64,000 nucleotides of DNA from Fragilariopsis cylindrus CCMP1102 (Eukaryota > Bacillariophyta > Bacillariophyceae > Bacillariales > Bacillariaceae): the NCBI GenBank assembly GCA_900095095.1, contig FMBT01000410.1, positions 1-64,000 of the forward strand, given 5' to 3'. How positions within the stretch are numbered: the stretch's first letter is position 1; each line of letters opens with the position of its first letter. Below, one piece after another: positions 1-12,804 of the stretch. A program made the position numbers and the translations under genes. The notes below the pieces were generated by a model. The model was not told the DNA's origin and searched no databases. It saw only the letters and a program-made list of their open reading frames with translations.

Positions 1-3000
1 CCTGTAATGAATGGTACAATAAGAAGCAGTATCCTACTACAACGAATTCGCCTGTAATCGATTTAACAAACGAAAATGCTGTCACTGTCACAACTACTAC
101 TACTACTACTACCACTGAAGTTGAAGTTGAAGATTCAGATTCAAATTCAGATTCACATTCAGATTCAGATTCAAATATAGTATTACAATTACAAGTTCCT
201 TCCCATACATCAAGTTCCTGTGAATCAGCATTATTATCAAGTGTTGTAGCACCAATGGTTCCCGAAGAAACAGCGGAATGTATTCTACCATTATTATTAC
301 AGCAACAACAACCACAGGATAACAATAATAATGGAGGACAACAACAAAAGGACAACAATACAAAAATCTCTATTACTACAAGTAATAATAATATCATTCC
401 TCCTCCTCCTCCTCCTTTATCTCCTCTCAATTAGAGGGTGTATTGTTATCGATCCAACGTCATCGTCGAATCCATCATCAGCATGATGGTGGTGGTGGTA
501 GTAGTGGTAATGGTAATAGCAATGCGAATAATATCCGTGCTGGATTTTTTTTAGGGGATGGTGCAGGGATTGGTAAAGGACGACAAATTAGTGCAATTAT
601 ACGAGATGGATTATGTCGTGGACGGCAACGTCATGTATGGTTAAGTGTATCAAGAGAATTGATTAAAGATGCGGAACGTGACTTAAAAGATGTGGGTGTC
701 TACTGTACAGATGAACTGCATGATGGTACCAACTTTCTAGGTGACAATTTAAGTAATAAATATTCCAAAGGTTTAGGACGAAAAGATAAAGGTATATTAT
801 TTTTAACATATAATTTATTAGTTAGTTCCAATCGTATAAATCAAATCATTGCTTGGTGTGCAGGAACTGAACAGATTAGTATTAAGAATAGTAAGAGTAG
901 TAACAACAGTAACAATAATAACAATAACAACAATACCACCAATAACGATTCTTCTTCCATTACAACCACAAAATTAAAAATGGAACAGTCATTTGATGGT
1001 TGTATCATCTTTGATGAAGCCCATAAAGCAAAAAATTTAGCTAATAATACAAAAACAGCACAATTAGTATTAGAATTACAACGTCGATTACCGATGGCAA
1101 GAATCGTCTACTGTAGTGCCACTGGTGTGAGTGATATTGATCAATTAGGGTATGCGGAACGATTAGGTCTATGGAAGATACCAAAAAGTATTACTAGCAA
1201 TAGTAGTAATAACAACAACAACAATAACAATGCTACCATCGATGATGGTACATTTATTGATTTTGATTCATTCCGTAGGTCATTAGAAAAACGTGGACTT
1301 GGTTCATTAGAATTACTTGCATTAGAATTAAAAACTAAAGGAAGTCTTATGGCACGAACATTGTCATGGGAAGGTGCTGAATTTCAAACTGTAGAAGTTC
1401 CATTAGATCGTCATCAATGTCAGGTCTATGATCGGGGTGTTACATGGTGGACGGAGTGTAAAAATGAATTACAAGATGTAGTAAAGATTGTTAGTAATAA
1501 TGGGAGTAGTAGTAATGGTCAAATCTGGAGAACATTTTGGGCAGCACATCAACGTTTTTTTAAAGAATTAGCAATTTGTGCAAAGGTACCATTTTTAGCA
1601 AAAGATGCATACGAACTCATTCATGAAAAGGGTTGTTGTGTCGTGTTTGGATTACAAGGAACGGGGGAGGCTGGAATGCAAAGTCTTTTGGCTATTAATG
1701 AGGAAAATGATAGTAGTAAAAATAACTCCACCCATAATAATAGAAAGAATCTGCTACCAGAAGATACCAAACGATTTTCGACTCTGATGTCAACAGTTGA
1801 GGCTGGGTTAACGAATTTTATTCTACAGCACTTTCCAGTTACCTTACCCTCTCCCGAAGCTCCTACGTTGCCAAATAGACTTCCCATCAATGAAGAGGAA
1901 CGTCTACAGTACGCTATTATTCAGGCCAGTATAACTCGAATTAAATCAATGCCTCCACCGGAACCGCATCCTGTTCTTATTGCGAAGCGACAAGTTTTAT
2001 TAGATAAAATCCGTCACATGGATTTACCACCTAATCCACTTGATGATTTGATCGATCGATTGGGTGGAGTTGATCAGGTAGCTGAGATGACGGGTCGATC
2101 TGGTCGTATAGTTCGTGATAATAGCGGTAAAAACTTCGTATACTCCAAACGAGTTATCGATAAAAGCAGTCAAACCACAGCAGCGGTAAATCGGGACGAT
2201 TCTGAACGGATCAATATCATCGAACGACGTCAATTTATGGATGGTAAAAAGTCTGTGGCTATTATAAGTGATGCAGCAAGTACAGGCGTAAGTTTGCATG
2301 CGGCTCATGGTAGTGGTGGGAGTCACAAACGACGAGTCCATTATACCATCGAACTTCCCTGGTCGGCCGACAAGGCAGTTCAGCAACTCGGACGGAGTCA
2401 TCGCAGTGGACAAAGTTCCGCACCGGTGTACAAATTGGTAGTGACAAACCTGGGTGGTGAACGGCGGTTTGCAGCTGCGGTTTCGAAACGTCTTATGAGC
2501 TTAGGGGCGCTGACGAAGGGTGATCGACGTGCAGCGACAGGTGCGGACATGTCTGAATTCGATTTGGATAGCAAGTACGGTAAACGTGCTTTGAAACGCT
2601 ATTACAGCGCCCTCGACGAGAACGAATCATCCGGAGGAGGGACCACAGTTGGTCCCCTCTCCTCTACTAATACCGGAGAGATCATTGAAGAATTTATTAG
2701 GGAGATTACTGTTGCCGGTGATCCCATCTTAAATAGCTTACCGACCGATGATGAGAAACTGAAGCACGCTTGTGTCCTTTGTATCGCAACAGCTGAATTG
2801 GATCGAGTTGGATTGGATCGCGAGACGAGATCAAAAGGAGATGTAAGAATCTTTCTCAATCGTATTAGTGGCTTGATTGTTACAAGGCAGTCATTGGTAT
2901 TTTCTTTATTCATGAATACTCTGAGTCAAGTTATAAAGGAGGCCAAATCGATCGGTGAGTTCGAAGGGACCGCGGAGGACATCACGGCGACTGCCATCAA

Positions 3001-4252
3001 AATAGGAGAAGAGAGGGATCTCGCTGTCGATCCATCATCCGGTGCTCAGACCAAACTGACAACGTTGGTCCTTGATCGAGGTATCTCATTCGATTCTGTT
3101 TGTACTTTGGCAATGGAAGAAACGAAAAAGTTATCTTTAGCTGATGCCAACTTGAGGGCTGTAGGCCAGGATAGTCAAAAAGAAAGTAATTCGAACGTTA
3201 CTCGTACCGGCGAGGAAAGTGAAGATGATTTTATCGTCCTCGATGATGATGATGATGACATTAATGACTTTATCGTAGATGACGATGATGATGATGATAA
3301 TTATGACGTGTGGATGTCGAGGAGCACTAAACGAAAGCGTTTAGTTGCAGAGGCAGGATTTTATATCTCAAAGAAACAAATTGCTGGAAGACACCTGGTT
3401 CTGTTTGCTAGAAGAAAATTTGATCGTTCATCCTTCAATTCAGTCGAAGAGGATGCTGCATTTGATCCCTTAGGTCTAATGCAACTCACTCGTCCCAATA
3501 CTGGTACCATTCTGACTGACAAGAGTACACAAGAACTAAGACAAAAGTATCGACTTGCCTTCAGCTGTGAGGAACTACGTGTACAATTATCGTCGGAGGA
3601 GGCGCCGATGACGGATGAAGATCCAAAAAGGCCAATCGATATAATCAAGAAAGAAAACGCTCAAGTTTCTCGTTTGTGGGAAAAGGCTTTCGAAGAATCA
3701 GACGGTTACAAACCAGGGAAGGGACTTGCTCCACGCCGACAAAAAGTTTCACTTGTGAATGGTCCTGTGTTACACATACTACCGGCGCTCGAAAAGAGTG
3801 TTGAAATGAAAACCGGAAAAGATAAGGCTCTTAAAATTATGAGGGCCCAAGTCGGATCTCGTCGGATCGTCGGCGTGCGTTTCCCTTCCGATATTGACGC
3901 AATCGAGAAACTTCATGTCGAGCTAGATAAGATAATTAAGGTTAGAAGTAATGCTGGTAATTCATTTACTGACGAAGCCTTGGCACCGATCTGTAACAAG
4001 ACTATGAAATGGGCCACAACTAAGCGGAAAACGATGAAAAGTTTCTTCCAAGTGACATCATTTACTAACAGTACTTCAGGCAACAGCAGCAGTACCGGCA
4101 AGAACTTGAAAGGCAATATACATAATAAACCCAAAACCAAAACTTCTGCTGTTACCAAGAGCACATCAGGAGAGAAACGCAGTGCTTCGAATCACTCGTC
4201 ATCAGGAAAGAAACCTAAAACAATGATGTCATTTTTTGCCAAGAAGAAATAA
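1..4252 (+). CDS. Strawberry-notch (SBNO) family DExH helicase-like protein, 5'-partial
   Basis: Resembles metazoan SBNO1/2 and plant homologues, nuclear SF2-like helicase proteins tied to transcription and chromatin. The frame starting near 443 shows motif I GDGAGIGKGR, DEAH box FDEAHKAKN, the family stretch WRTFWAAHQRFFKELA, the block MTGRSGRIV, helicase-C signature ELPWSADKAVQQLGRSHRSGQ (2357-2414) and KRLMSLGALTKGDRRA. Long Asn runs are inserted between conserved blocks. The C-terminus is acidic, then basic, with two KTMxSFF motifs. A second frame is open from base 3 to 433 (low-complexity S/D/N/Q/P) and ends just where the conserved LSxxQLEGVL begins: LSPL is in one frame and QLEGVL in the next. 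The gene therefore starts upstream of the window and appears to lack one base near 428-432. The family identity is clear; the upstream part is low-complexity and less certain. Confidence 0.9.
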
Positions 4253-4811
4253 TTGCAGCATACTTATCATGATCTTTCAATATGGTAAACAGGTTAAAAT
4301 CTCCTTTTAATATTGAACAGTAATAATACGGGATAATTACATTTTATTGCTTTCAAAACAGTTATTTTTTAGTCCCGAATCAGGTGTTCGGAGATATGGT
4401 GTATTTGTGTTTATTTCTAAAAAGTGTATTTCTTAACGCGAGTAGACGAGTAACGTTTGACTGTATTTTTTCTTTTGAACATTCAATTTGTGCCAAGTAA
4501 CGTTACATGATGTTCCTACCGTACATGCGTTGCAGCGTTGCACATAATTGTCTCGGCGTGTCTTAATTTGAAGTAACACTACAAAGCAATCACATCGTAC
4601 TAGCATTTGTAACAGTCGACGATGCAATAAAACGGGAATATTTTATATATAACACACAGAAAGAAGCGATTATATCTGACACAAGTACTGACGATTCATT
4701 CACTGGCCGAAAAGGATCTATTATCGTATATTCCTACTACTTGTTTGTTCAAAACAAAATACACGCAGCAAGAGTAGGGAATTGTTTGTTCACGTCGTTA
4801 CAAAAAGAAAA
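4253..4811. other. Intergenic, with a possible LRR-gene relic
   Basis: No gene is visible. About 35 bases from roughly 4339 (ACATTTTATTGCTTTCAAAA and following) are nearly repeated at about 6256, just downstream of the LRR gene. This suggests a remnant of a tandem duplication that once flanked this locus. Confidence 0.5.
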
Positions 4812-6171
4812 ATGGCAGAAGTACAAGTAGAAGCAGACGCAGAACAGCGTCGGGTTGTGGCAAAAAGTATGCATCGTATTCCTGATAATATGAACATCAA
4901 AGAAGGTTATAATTTGTTAATTTTGTTGTATAAAGTAGGAATATTATTTGATTATAACACCGCTCTTAATGCTGCGGATGATGATACTTGGCATGATGAA
5001 GATGAAAATATGATAGATTTCGATGAAGATTTTAATTTAGATGATGAGAATGACATCGTGATACATTCTGAAACAGGCATGATCACATCTTTACGTCTCT
5101 GTAGGCTCAATAGTTATGATGATTCTGATTCTGATGATGATGAGAACGATGATGGGGATGACAATCTTGGACTATACCTGCCTATAGATGTACCACCAAT
5201 CATTGATCAACTTCAAAGTCTGGAAAGTATTGATCTTAGGAATTGTAGGTTACTTCCAAAGGAACTTGGTAGTCTACCTCTACTCAAAACAATTGAATTA
5301 TGGGCCTGTCCAAATAGTGTTTTTGAGAATATTCCAGATGGGCTTCAACTTGCTTCGGTCAAAAATGTTGTTATTGATTTTAATTGGTCTGACTTTGATT
5401 CTAGCTTTTCGCCTATTTTGAAGATATTTTCAAATTCGCTAGAAGAATTGTACTTTCGTCATACAACAAGGAAGCAAACAGATGAAATTCTTCGAGCTCT
5501 ACAACACTGTGATGTAAATTTTAGACAGAGTATAACAACTATCCGGATGCGTGACTGTAAATTGAATGAAGATGATTTGGTGATATTAAGAGAACGGTTT
5601 ATCAATCTCCGTGAAATTGATGTTAGTGATAACAATGTCAAAAGTCTTAGTGGTATTGAAAATAAGATAAAACAGGTCCTAACGCCGTTGTTCTAATGGG
5701 ACAGTGATCTCAATAGGAAGCAACCTACGCAAATTGCACCTATATTTAAATCCTATATTAAAAACAATATCTAATGGCTCAGAAGATAATTCTACTCAGA
5801 TATCAGCGTTACTAACTATTCTTAATAATTTTGATGGGATCTCGAATCTTGGATCAATGTTAAAAGTGAACCAGTACGAGTACGACCCAGATGTTGAGAA
5901 CGTATTACGAATCAATCATGCTGGAAGGAACCTCATAAGGAATAAAGAAATTCCATCTGACATTATTGCAACTGCTACTGCTACTGCTACTACTGCTCCC
6001 GTAATTAGTCCTGCATTGTGGCCTTTAATACTGGAGAAAGCCTACAAACAGTCTTACAAGATTTATGATAGACAAGATTGGCAAATAAAATGTAAATGCG
6101 CAACGGGACTTTTCGATTTGGTGCTTCACTATTGGCCGAGGTTACTGAAAAAACGATATAAACCGCAATAA
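4812..6171 (+). CDS. Leucine-rich-repeat-like protein, split by an apparent frameshift
   Basis: Two consecutive frames form one gene. The first (ATG at 4812, MAEVQVEADAEQRR, to a stop near 5694) has an acidic linker (about 4980-5165) and then degenerate LRR units such as LQSLESIDLRNCRLLPKELG and FINLREIDVSDNNVKSLSGI. The second, open from 5683 to 6171, begins with NLRKLHLYLNPIL and continues with a helical tail (ALWPLILEKAY...LFDLVLHYWPRLLKK). That tail resembles the C-terminal cap of many diatom LRR proteins. The frames meet at about 5683-5696 without a convincing GT-AG intron. The function is unknown; such LRR proteins usually bind other proteins. An in-frame TTG upstream (4782) is a weaker start than 4812. 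Confidence 0.65.
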
Positions 6172-6404
6172 TCAACAGTACAGGTATTCTTCTTCCTTAT
6201 ATATTTCAATTCTTCTTGGGTAGATATAAATGCGCAACGAGATTGTTCGATTTAACATTTTATTGCTTCCAAAACAGTTATTTCTTTATTTCTTAATCAA
6301 TGTTAATGGGCTATTTATTAAAACGTGAACCAAAAGAAGAAGAAGAAAAATTATCAGAAAAAGTCGTAGTCAATATTTGATGTTATCGCTTTTGACATAT
6401 ATTG
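6172..6404. repeat. LRR-gene 3' fragment and convergent intergenic spacer
   Basis: Bases of about 6223-6290 repeat a piece of the LRR coding end: AAATGCGCAACGAGATTGTT here matches AAATGCGCAACGGGACTTTT at 6094. They then continue into the element also seen near 4339. It looks like a relic of a second LRR copy. Confidence 0.45.
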
Positions 6405-9358
6405 TCAACAACGTACCTCGTGTTTCTTTCCTTTATCTAGCATAGTCTCGGCCAGAGAATCTGCTGTTAAATCGCTTCGGGTAATAGTTCCAACTACCTG
6501 ATTGTACTTGTTAACAACAGGAAGGAAGCGAAGACCCATACTTCGATACATTGTGTATGTTCTCTGTTATAGTTTGTGGTTGTGGTTTTAAAGGAAGAGG
6601 AGGGAGGGGGGTGAATGAGAAAGAAAAAAAATGTGAGTTTCATTATTTTTTCCCAGTCTAAATAATCTATGACAGAAGTACAGCAAAAATCTCATCTCAA
6701 TCCTCCTAGCTTAAAGGAAAGTATCTTGCGTACGTACCTCCACGGAAGATGTTTCTTGGATGGAAATAGCGGCATTATTGACATATGGTCGTAGATCAAC
6801 AAGACATTTACGATCCTCTTCTGTGATGCGTAAGTCCTTCGCATCTGGATATCGTGGGTAGGACTTGAACAGGACATCCCATTGGACCAAGGGATGGTAT
6901 TTCCTTTCGCCAACTTGTAAATAGTTCGACCTGATAGAATTAGGTCGCGATGGTCCAAAGTGTGAATCTTCTACGGGGTTTCCAAAAGCACGTTGTTGAA
7001 GGAGAACGCACAATGCGTTGCGACCAATCGTGCCATAAAGAACATTCCTATCTTCAGTGTCAACCACGGGGAAATTGGAGTGCTTAGCTGACATCAGAAT
7101 ATCATAGACAACGCCAACTTCTTCAACTGGACGAATAAAAATTACGTTTGGACCCATGATCTGGCCTGCCACGAGACTTCACGGTAAAGTGGAAGAAGAA
7201 GAAGAAAAAGAAACAATACATGGTGGTCAGTCGGAATCGAGCTGCAGCGTACGATGAAAAAAAGCAACAACAACCACAACAAAAGAGAAAGAGAGAACTT
7301 ACCCATGATGTCTTGTAATTGATTTCAGCTCTGCATCGAGAAATTCGACTCCCTTTTTCATATGAATGTGAATGTGATATAAATCATCATTGTAAACAGA
7401 TCCAACGATACGGGCTGTCATCAGTACGAGCATTAATGGTAGGACAAATTGCTCGTTTCCGGTACATTCCAACAAAATAATTGTAAGACTAATGGTCATT
7501 CGAGCCATTCCCCCCAATACAGCGGCAGCACCAATCAGAGCATATGTATTACTGAAGGCTACATTGGGGTTAATTTTTTGTACCATGTTTCCAAAAAGAC
7601 GTCCAAAAGCTGCACCAGAGAGTAGACTAGGCACAAATAATCCCGATGGGACTGCAATTCCGTATGTGACAACAGCAACGGATATGTAGAGGAAGAAAAA
7701 CGTCAACAAGCATATTGAACTGAATGCATGCTTGTCGAGATGAAAAAGAAGCTTAATTGCATCACCAGGCTCAGAGAAAATGAGTGAGGCTAATTCATTG
7801 TATTCGCCTTCTTCACATCGAAATTGTATCAGTTTTTCCCAAAGGTCTTCATTTTGTTCTGTTGTTTTTTCCTGATCAAGAACAGACCATATAGGTTTAC
7901 AATTTGGCCATGCTAGTGACGAAAAGAACATAACAAACGACATGAGAGTGGAAACTACACATACTTCAATAAATCGCCGTTTTTTAGAGATATTGACTTT
8001 TTCCATCCTCCAATGAGTGATGGACTCATTGACGTTATTGAAAATTGCACCGATAAGACCACCTGTAGCACCGATCGCAACGAAGATTACCAGCTCGTAG
8101 AGGGAAAAATTCGATCCACCTTCCTTAAAGTAAAGTTTCCGAATGAAAACAGCTTATCGAAGCCAACTCGTCCAAATGCTTGAGCCCCTATTTGGTTCAA
8201 GGACATTAATGTTGTCAAGGCAACCATCGAGCAGGTAAAGGTCCTCCAGGTAAGTGATGGGCCCCAGTAGCTAGCTCCTTCCTCTAATGCAAAAAGAATA
8301 CCACCGATTGGAGCAGAAAATGCTGTACATACCCCCGCAGCAGCCCCACACGTTACCAAGTCACGTAATTGACGATCATTCTTAACGTTACCCGATGCGA
8401 CTGTTTTTGCAACGATAGCACCAGAATGGATCATCGGTCCTTCCTTTCCAACGGGTAGACCGGCAGAAACAGATGCAGTAACACCGATGACCTTACAAAA
8501 TAATGTACGTATATCAAGCACATTTGGTAAATCAATTCCATTTAGATAACATTTAACTTCTGGTATACCCGACCCGCCCGCAATTGGTTCAATCCAGACA
8601 CATGCACCAGCTATCATAGCAAATGAAAGTTGTACAAAATAAAACTTTAGGAATGCTGAAATGATCGCTCCCTCTTCTAATAATTCAGCAACCATATCGA
8701 ATTTTTTCTATTGATTATTTGTTCATTTTGTTTTTGAAATAGATTTTTGATGGAACAGAGTTGATTATTTTTTCACAGTAGAAGAGAGACGATTTCTTTT
8801 TTAAGTTATTATCAAACAGGAAGAAAGAAAGTAAAGGAAATATATATAATATATATATATATATATATTGCAGTTACTTACCTCAATAAATACCTTTGAA
8901 CTCATATTCACTGCATACGCAATGCATGCTTGCATAATACCTGTCATCACAATCCAATAGTAGGCTTGGATTGTTTTAAATTTACCATGATTCCAAAATT
9001 CACCACGTAACATATAATGTTCAATCGCCCAATGGGCTCTCCAGACATCGGACTCGTCGGCAACATAGGTTAATGATTGTACATTCACATTCTTCTTGGA
9101 TGATTTTTTATGTCCATGACTACCATAACTTGCATTTCGGAAGACACTTTGTCTTGCTGTTGGTTGTTGTTGTCTATCTTTTTTATTCCTTCGCCGGAGG
9201 GGATTTGTTTTGGTCGTTTTCAGCTCGCCGTTGATGTTGTTGTTTGTTAATTTTGAAAGTCGTTTAAACGATACTTCTTTTTTTAATATACCTTGTTTCG
9301 TTGGAACCATTACAGGATTCGTCGTCGTCACCGCCGCCGCCGTCGTCGTATCCGTCAT
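6405..9358 (-). CDS. CLC-family chloride transporter, probably a Cl-/H+ exchanger, with C-terminal CBS domains
   Basis: Four exons can be traced: 9358-8882, 8707-7303, 7176-6738 and 6563-~6405, with GTAAGT/GTACGT donors and introns of 174, 126 and 174 nt. The first intron contains an (AT)n run. Exon 1 is a cytosolic Arg/Lys-rich N-terminus. Exon 2 has the CLC signatures GSGIPEVKCYLNG, GKEGPMIHSGAIVA, GVPSGLFVPSLLSGAAFGR and GILFALEEGASYW. The gating Glu (GKEGP) and the internal proton-path Glu (LEE) are both present and the selectivity residue is Ser, which fits a chloride/proton antiporter rather than a channel. Exons 3-4 carry two CBS halves (VYDILMSAKHSNFPVVDT; MYRSMGLRFLPVVNKYNQVV). The frame shifts by one base near 8124-8135 (GNF...KEGGSNFSLYEL), consistent with one missing T. 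The end is either the stop at 6405 or a short further exon. Confidence 0.9.
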
Positions 9359-10016
9359 ACTATTTTGTTTCGTTGCGTCGTGCTGACGCTCTTATTGAAT
9401 ATATATATATATATGTATATATACGTGTGTGTGTGTGTGTGTGTATGGTAGGTTTTCAATCGAAGAGATTTTTCTTTGAATTTATTATATTAGCAGATTG
9501 GCAGTGCCTGATAGGAGAGATCCGATATCCGTTTGCACAGGAGTAAGTATCGTGATATTGTACCGCAGTTGTGTCAAGAAGGCATTCTTTGGGGTATCAT
9601 ACCTGGTTACAATATAATAGATTTGATGTGACAATACTAACGTTACAGTATGTGTGATACAACACATGATTTTTGTCATGCTTTCCCCCCTTCGCCAGAA
9701 AAACTTGAACGGCATCAAGTTTGAAAGTTGTTGGCCAAAAACGTACAGGCATATATCTTTTTCGATTTTTTTTGTGATTGAAAGAAATTTCTAGCGCGGG
9801 CTCTCATTTTGTGACTTTTTAAGGTTACGTGTGGATAATAGTTCAAGTACTGTATTATATTACAGAATCAATCTCCATCGCAGTTATACAAAGCAAGTGG
9901 ATGCTAACCAATTAGCACTGTGTTCATCGTTCATCCCAAACCCAATCAACATCATCATCAAGAGGATCGTTAAATTGATTTAAATCACAAAAGGAAAACT
10001 ATTACAAAAAAACAAA
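9359..10016. other. Divergent intergenic region with AT/GT microsatellites
   Basis: Separates the minus-strand CLC gene from the plus-strand tandem pair and must hold both promoters. It contains (AT)n followed by (GT)n at about 9398-9446. No gene or clear promoter motif was recognised. Confidence 0.6.
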
Positions 10017-11039
10017 ATGAATGATTCCACTAATGACAATAGAAGTAGTCCTCCTACTACTCAACGACGTTCAAGTTTGATCCGATTTCTTGATCCACCA
10101 GATAATTACGGTTCAATCGACGCTGCTGACGACGGTATAATCGGTAACGGCGACGGGGGAAGTGAACGATGATAATAATGTACTAATGCCAATAATGGTT
10201 TCAGTAATCGGAATGGTCACGTCAGTGGTGATCTTAGTGAAATTTTGAAGAAGAAGAAATGCACGCTCCGCTACTAGATGTAAACAGTGGGGCGGATCTA
10301 CGAGACGACACCGATGATGACACCGATGATGATTCTTTATCAATTGATGATGAAGAATTAGAAATAGACTTTCTAATTTGTCAAGTGAAAGTTTTCATTT
10401 AGGTGCACACGCCGATGGAAATCGAGTTAGTATCGCAGCGAAGAACGTTATGGTACAAGAACGAAGGACGTCATCTTTTATGGAGCATGGTGATGATTAT
10501 GAATTAGTACCAACAAAAATCACAAACAATGTTAGACTGGTAGAAGATAACACTATTCATAGAGGTGGACATGGACGATTGTATATAGCAGAGTATTCAT
10601 TATATAAAAATTGTCATGATACGAAATATGCATTGACGATCAAACCAGATATATATCAGAACATATTAAGAGAAATCGATGATGCTCGTACAACACCGTG
10701 TGGATTATACTTTTGTTGTCACGGTGGAGATGGCGCACACACGTAAGTAAGCAGCGAAAAGACAGACTGACACAGATGATTTTCCTACCGCGGTCGGTAT
10801 CCACGCGACACAAAGTTATGTGATGTTAAAAAAGAATTTAAAATCTAACATTTCTATTGCACTCATATCGCATCGTCCACAACAATTTTTTTAGGGGTGT
10901 ATCACATGATGATTATGTTGATATTAGATTAGCATGGTTCGTATTAGCATTTGTTTTTGCACTATTAATAGTAGTTGAATTAACTTTCTCATGGCCAGAG
11001 AATTATGATGATGGTGTCACCGATGACATTTTCAGCTAA
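10017..11039 (+). CDS. Tandem paralogue 1: single-pass membrane protein of unknown function, intron-containing
   Basis: ATG at 10017 (MNDSTNDNRSSPPTTQRRSS). After a low-complexity acidic region the conserved part reads SSESFHLGAHADGNRVSIAA, then ERRTSSF, YELVPTKI, CGLYFCCHGGDGAHT. A GTAAGT intron (10743-10894, 152 nt) follows, and the last exon has GVSHDDYVDIRLAW, one hydrophobic segment and a short acidic tail ending at 11039. The second copy (11966-12804) has the same order of blocks, which fixes the splice sites. The frame changes between 10172 and 10262 and again at about 10366. The second change is explained by one missing A, restoring ENRLSNLSSESFHLG, which matches ENRMSDL in the copy. 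I do not recognise the family. Confidence 0.6.
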
Positions 11040-11965
11040 AAGAATCAAATCCTATTTTAAGTTATCAGTTTGAAACTTATTTGTCTCTCTGCATCGAAGG
11101 AGAAAAGATTGTCATTAAACTTTTTCGTCATACACTCATATGCATCTACACATTTGGGAAAGGGGGGGGGGGTTGCATTGCTAGTATCGTTCCATCTTCT
11201 AAAAGAATGCATTTCTTTCGGTTACACTGTAGTTAGTTTGGAAAAATATTGCATAGGATGGAATAGTGATGTGATATTTCCCTTCCGTGGACGCTGCTGC
11301 CTTGGTTGTTGATCTAACAGTTAGCACTGTGTAGACTGGGAGAATCAGCATCTGTTGGAACCAAATAGTCACTCGTAGCTACTTCTTATTGAGCGAAGGG
11401 GTGGACCTAAGATAGAACTAATCAAGATCTTATTAGGACAAGACACAGTGATTTATATTCTTATCTACATATCGAATTATTACTACAAAACATGGCATAT
11501 AAAAATCTGGTAGATTTGCCGGTGCTGACTTGGTGATCGATGCTACAGTAATGAAATATATAGTGTATAGTATATTGATAGAAATAATGTGTGTGCGTCC
11601 TGTAATCTATATCTCATGTACTAGTAGTCCTGATATAATACTACGGTAGTAATAATTAAAAAGCTACGGACGACGAACGGACGACAATTTATAAAAAATA
11701 GTCTTATGAGGGGCATAGAAAGTTGATGTGGCTGTTCTTCGCCTCGCTCGACGCCTCGACGAATTTTGAAAAAATGAAAGTTCTTAAAGTTACATATCTT
11801 CTTAAAGATGATACAAGTGTGTGCAGTACGTACAAGAGAAAGACTTGTCCCGTATTCGGCGGTAGAAAGAGTAGTCAAACATTTATATCTTTCCTATTCA
11901 ACGGGTAGTAGGTCTTCAGTTAAAGAAATATTAAACTGCTCAACTGACGAGTATTGCGGTATCTC
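11040..11965. repeat. Spacer of the tandem duplication; shared 3' flank
   Basis: No separate gene is seen. About 11230-11420 and 12940-13130 are alignable: AGTTAGTTTGGAAAAA versus AGTTAGTCTAGAAAAA, CTGTTGGAACCA, CTTCTTATTGAG and AAGGGGTG recur in the same order. The duplication therefore extends past the coding region into the 3' flank. A run of ten G lies at about 11162-11171. Confidence 0.65.
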
Positions 11966-12804
11966 ATGATGGCTGATAAGAAGAATTTGCCGGTTTCATT
12001 TACCGAGAGCACTAATTTCTTCGTGGAAGATGAGGAGGAGGAGGAAGAGGAGGAACAGGTTGACATCGAGATTATTGGTGAAGAAACGCCTTTAATTTCT
12101 AGTGAAAAAGACAATACAAACGTAAGAGACAATTCGATGGACAGGGAAGCAACCTTTTCTATTGAAGATATTGAAAATAGAATGTCAGATCTATCAGACG
12201 AGAAACCAATAAGTAGTGAAAAATGGTCATCATCGACCGATACCTCACCCCAAAAATCCGATGATGACGGGAGTCGTAATCGTATTAATAGCGATGATGA
12301 TCCGAGTCTTGGTCCTAGTTTTCATCTTGGCAATAAGCGAGTTAGTGTCAGAAATGTAATGGCAAGTCCAAGACGAACATCATCCTTTCAAGATTTTGGT
12401 AAGGTGTATGAAATGGTACCGACGCAACTCAAGGATAATGTAAAACTTGTTACGGATCCAAATCTATTCGATCACGAACAGGGCAAAATGTACTTTGCTG
12501 AGTATTCGTTTATAAAAACTCGCACATACCTAAATATGCATTAACATCCAGTCGTCTATCTATAGACAGATCTGGGATGAGGTAAATGATGCTTATAGTG
12601 CCCCGTGTGGATTATATTTTTGTTGCCACGGGGGAGATGGTGCACACACGGGTGTATCCCACGATGATCATGTTGACATCAAATTGGCTTGGTTTATAAT
12701 AATCCTTGTTTTTGGAGCACTTATATCGGTTGAGGTTGCTTTACCCTGGCCAGAAAGTTATGGTGTCAGCGATGACACGTTCAGCAATCCTGTTGAAGTT
12801 TAAG
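11966..12804 (+). CDS. Tandem paralogue 2: intronless copy, apparently frameshifted
   Basis: Start ATG ATG at 11966/11969 (MMADKKNLPVSF), then a Glu-run, LGPSFHLGNKRVSVRNVM, RRTSSFQDF, EMVPTQL, and further downstream CGLYFCCHGGDGAHTGVSHD and a hydrophobic segment with LPWPESYG, ending at 12804. It is colinear with paralogue 1. The site of the 152-nt intron of paralogue 1 is uninterrupted here (GCACACACGGGTGTATCC). Two frame changes lie between about 12520 and 12580. Each is resolved by one missing base when compared with paralogue 1 (TYPKYALT; DEVNDA). It is either a young pseudogene or an intact gene with sequencing gaps. The function is unknown. Confidence 0.55.

Noticed and set aside
389-434. 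3' splice site before AGGGTG as an explanation for the SBNO frame change
   Set aside because: The conserved QLEGVL and LSPL blocks lie on either side with no room for an intron; a one-base gap fits better.
5676-5716. Possible 41-nt GT-AG intron joining the two LRR frames
   Set aside because: Too short and does not restore the second frame.
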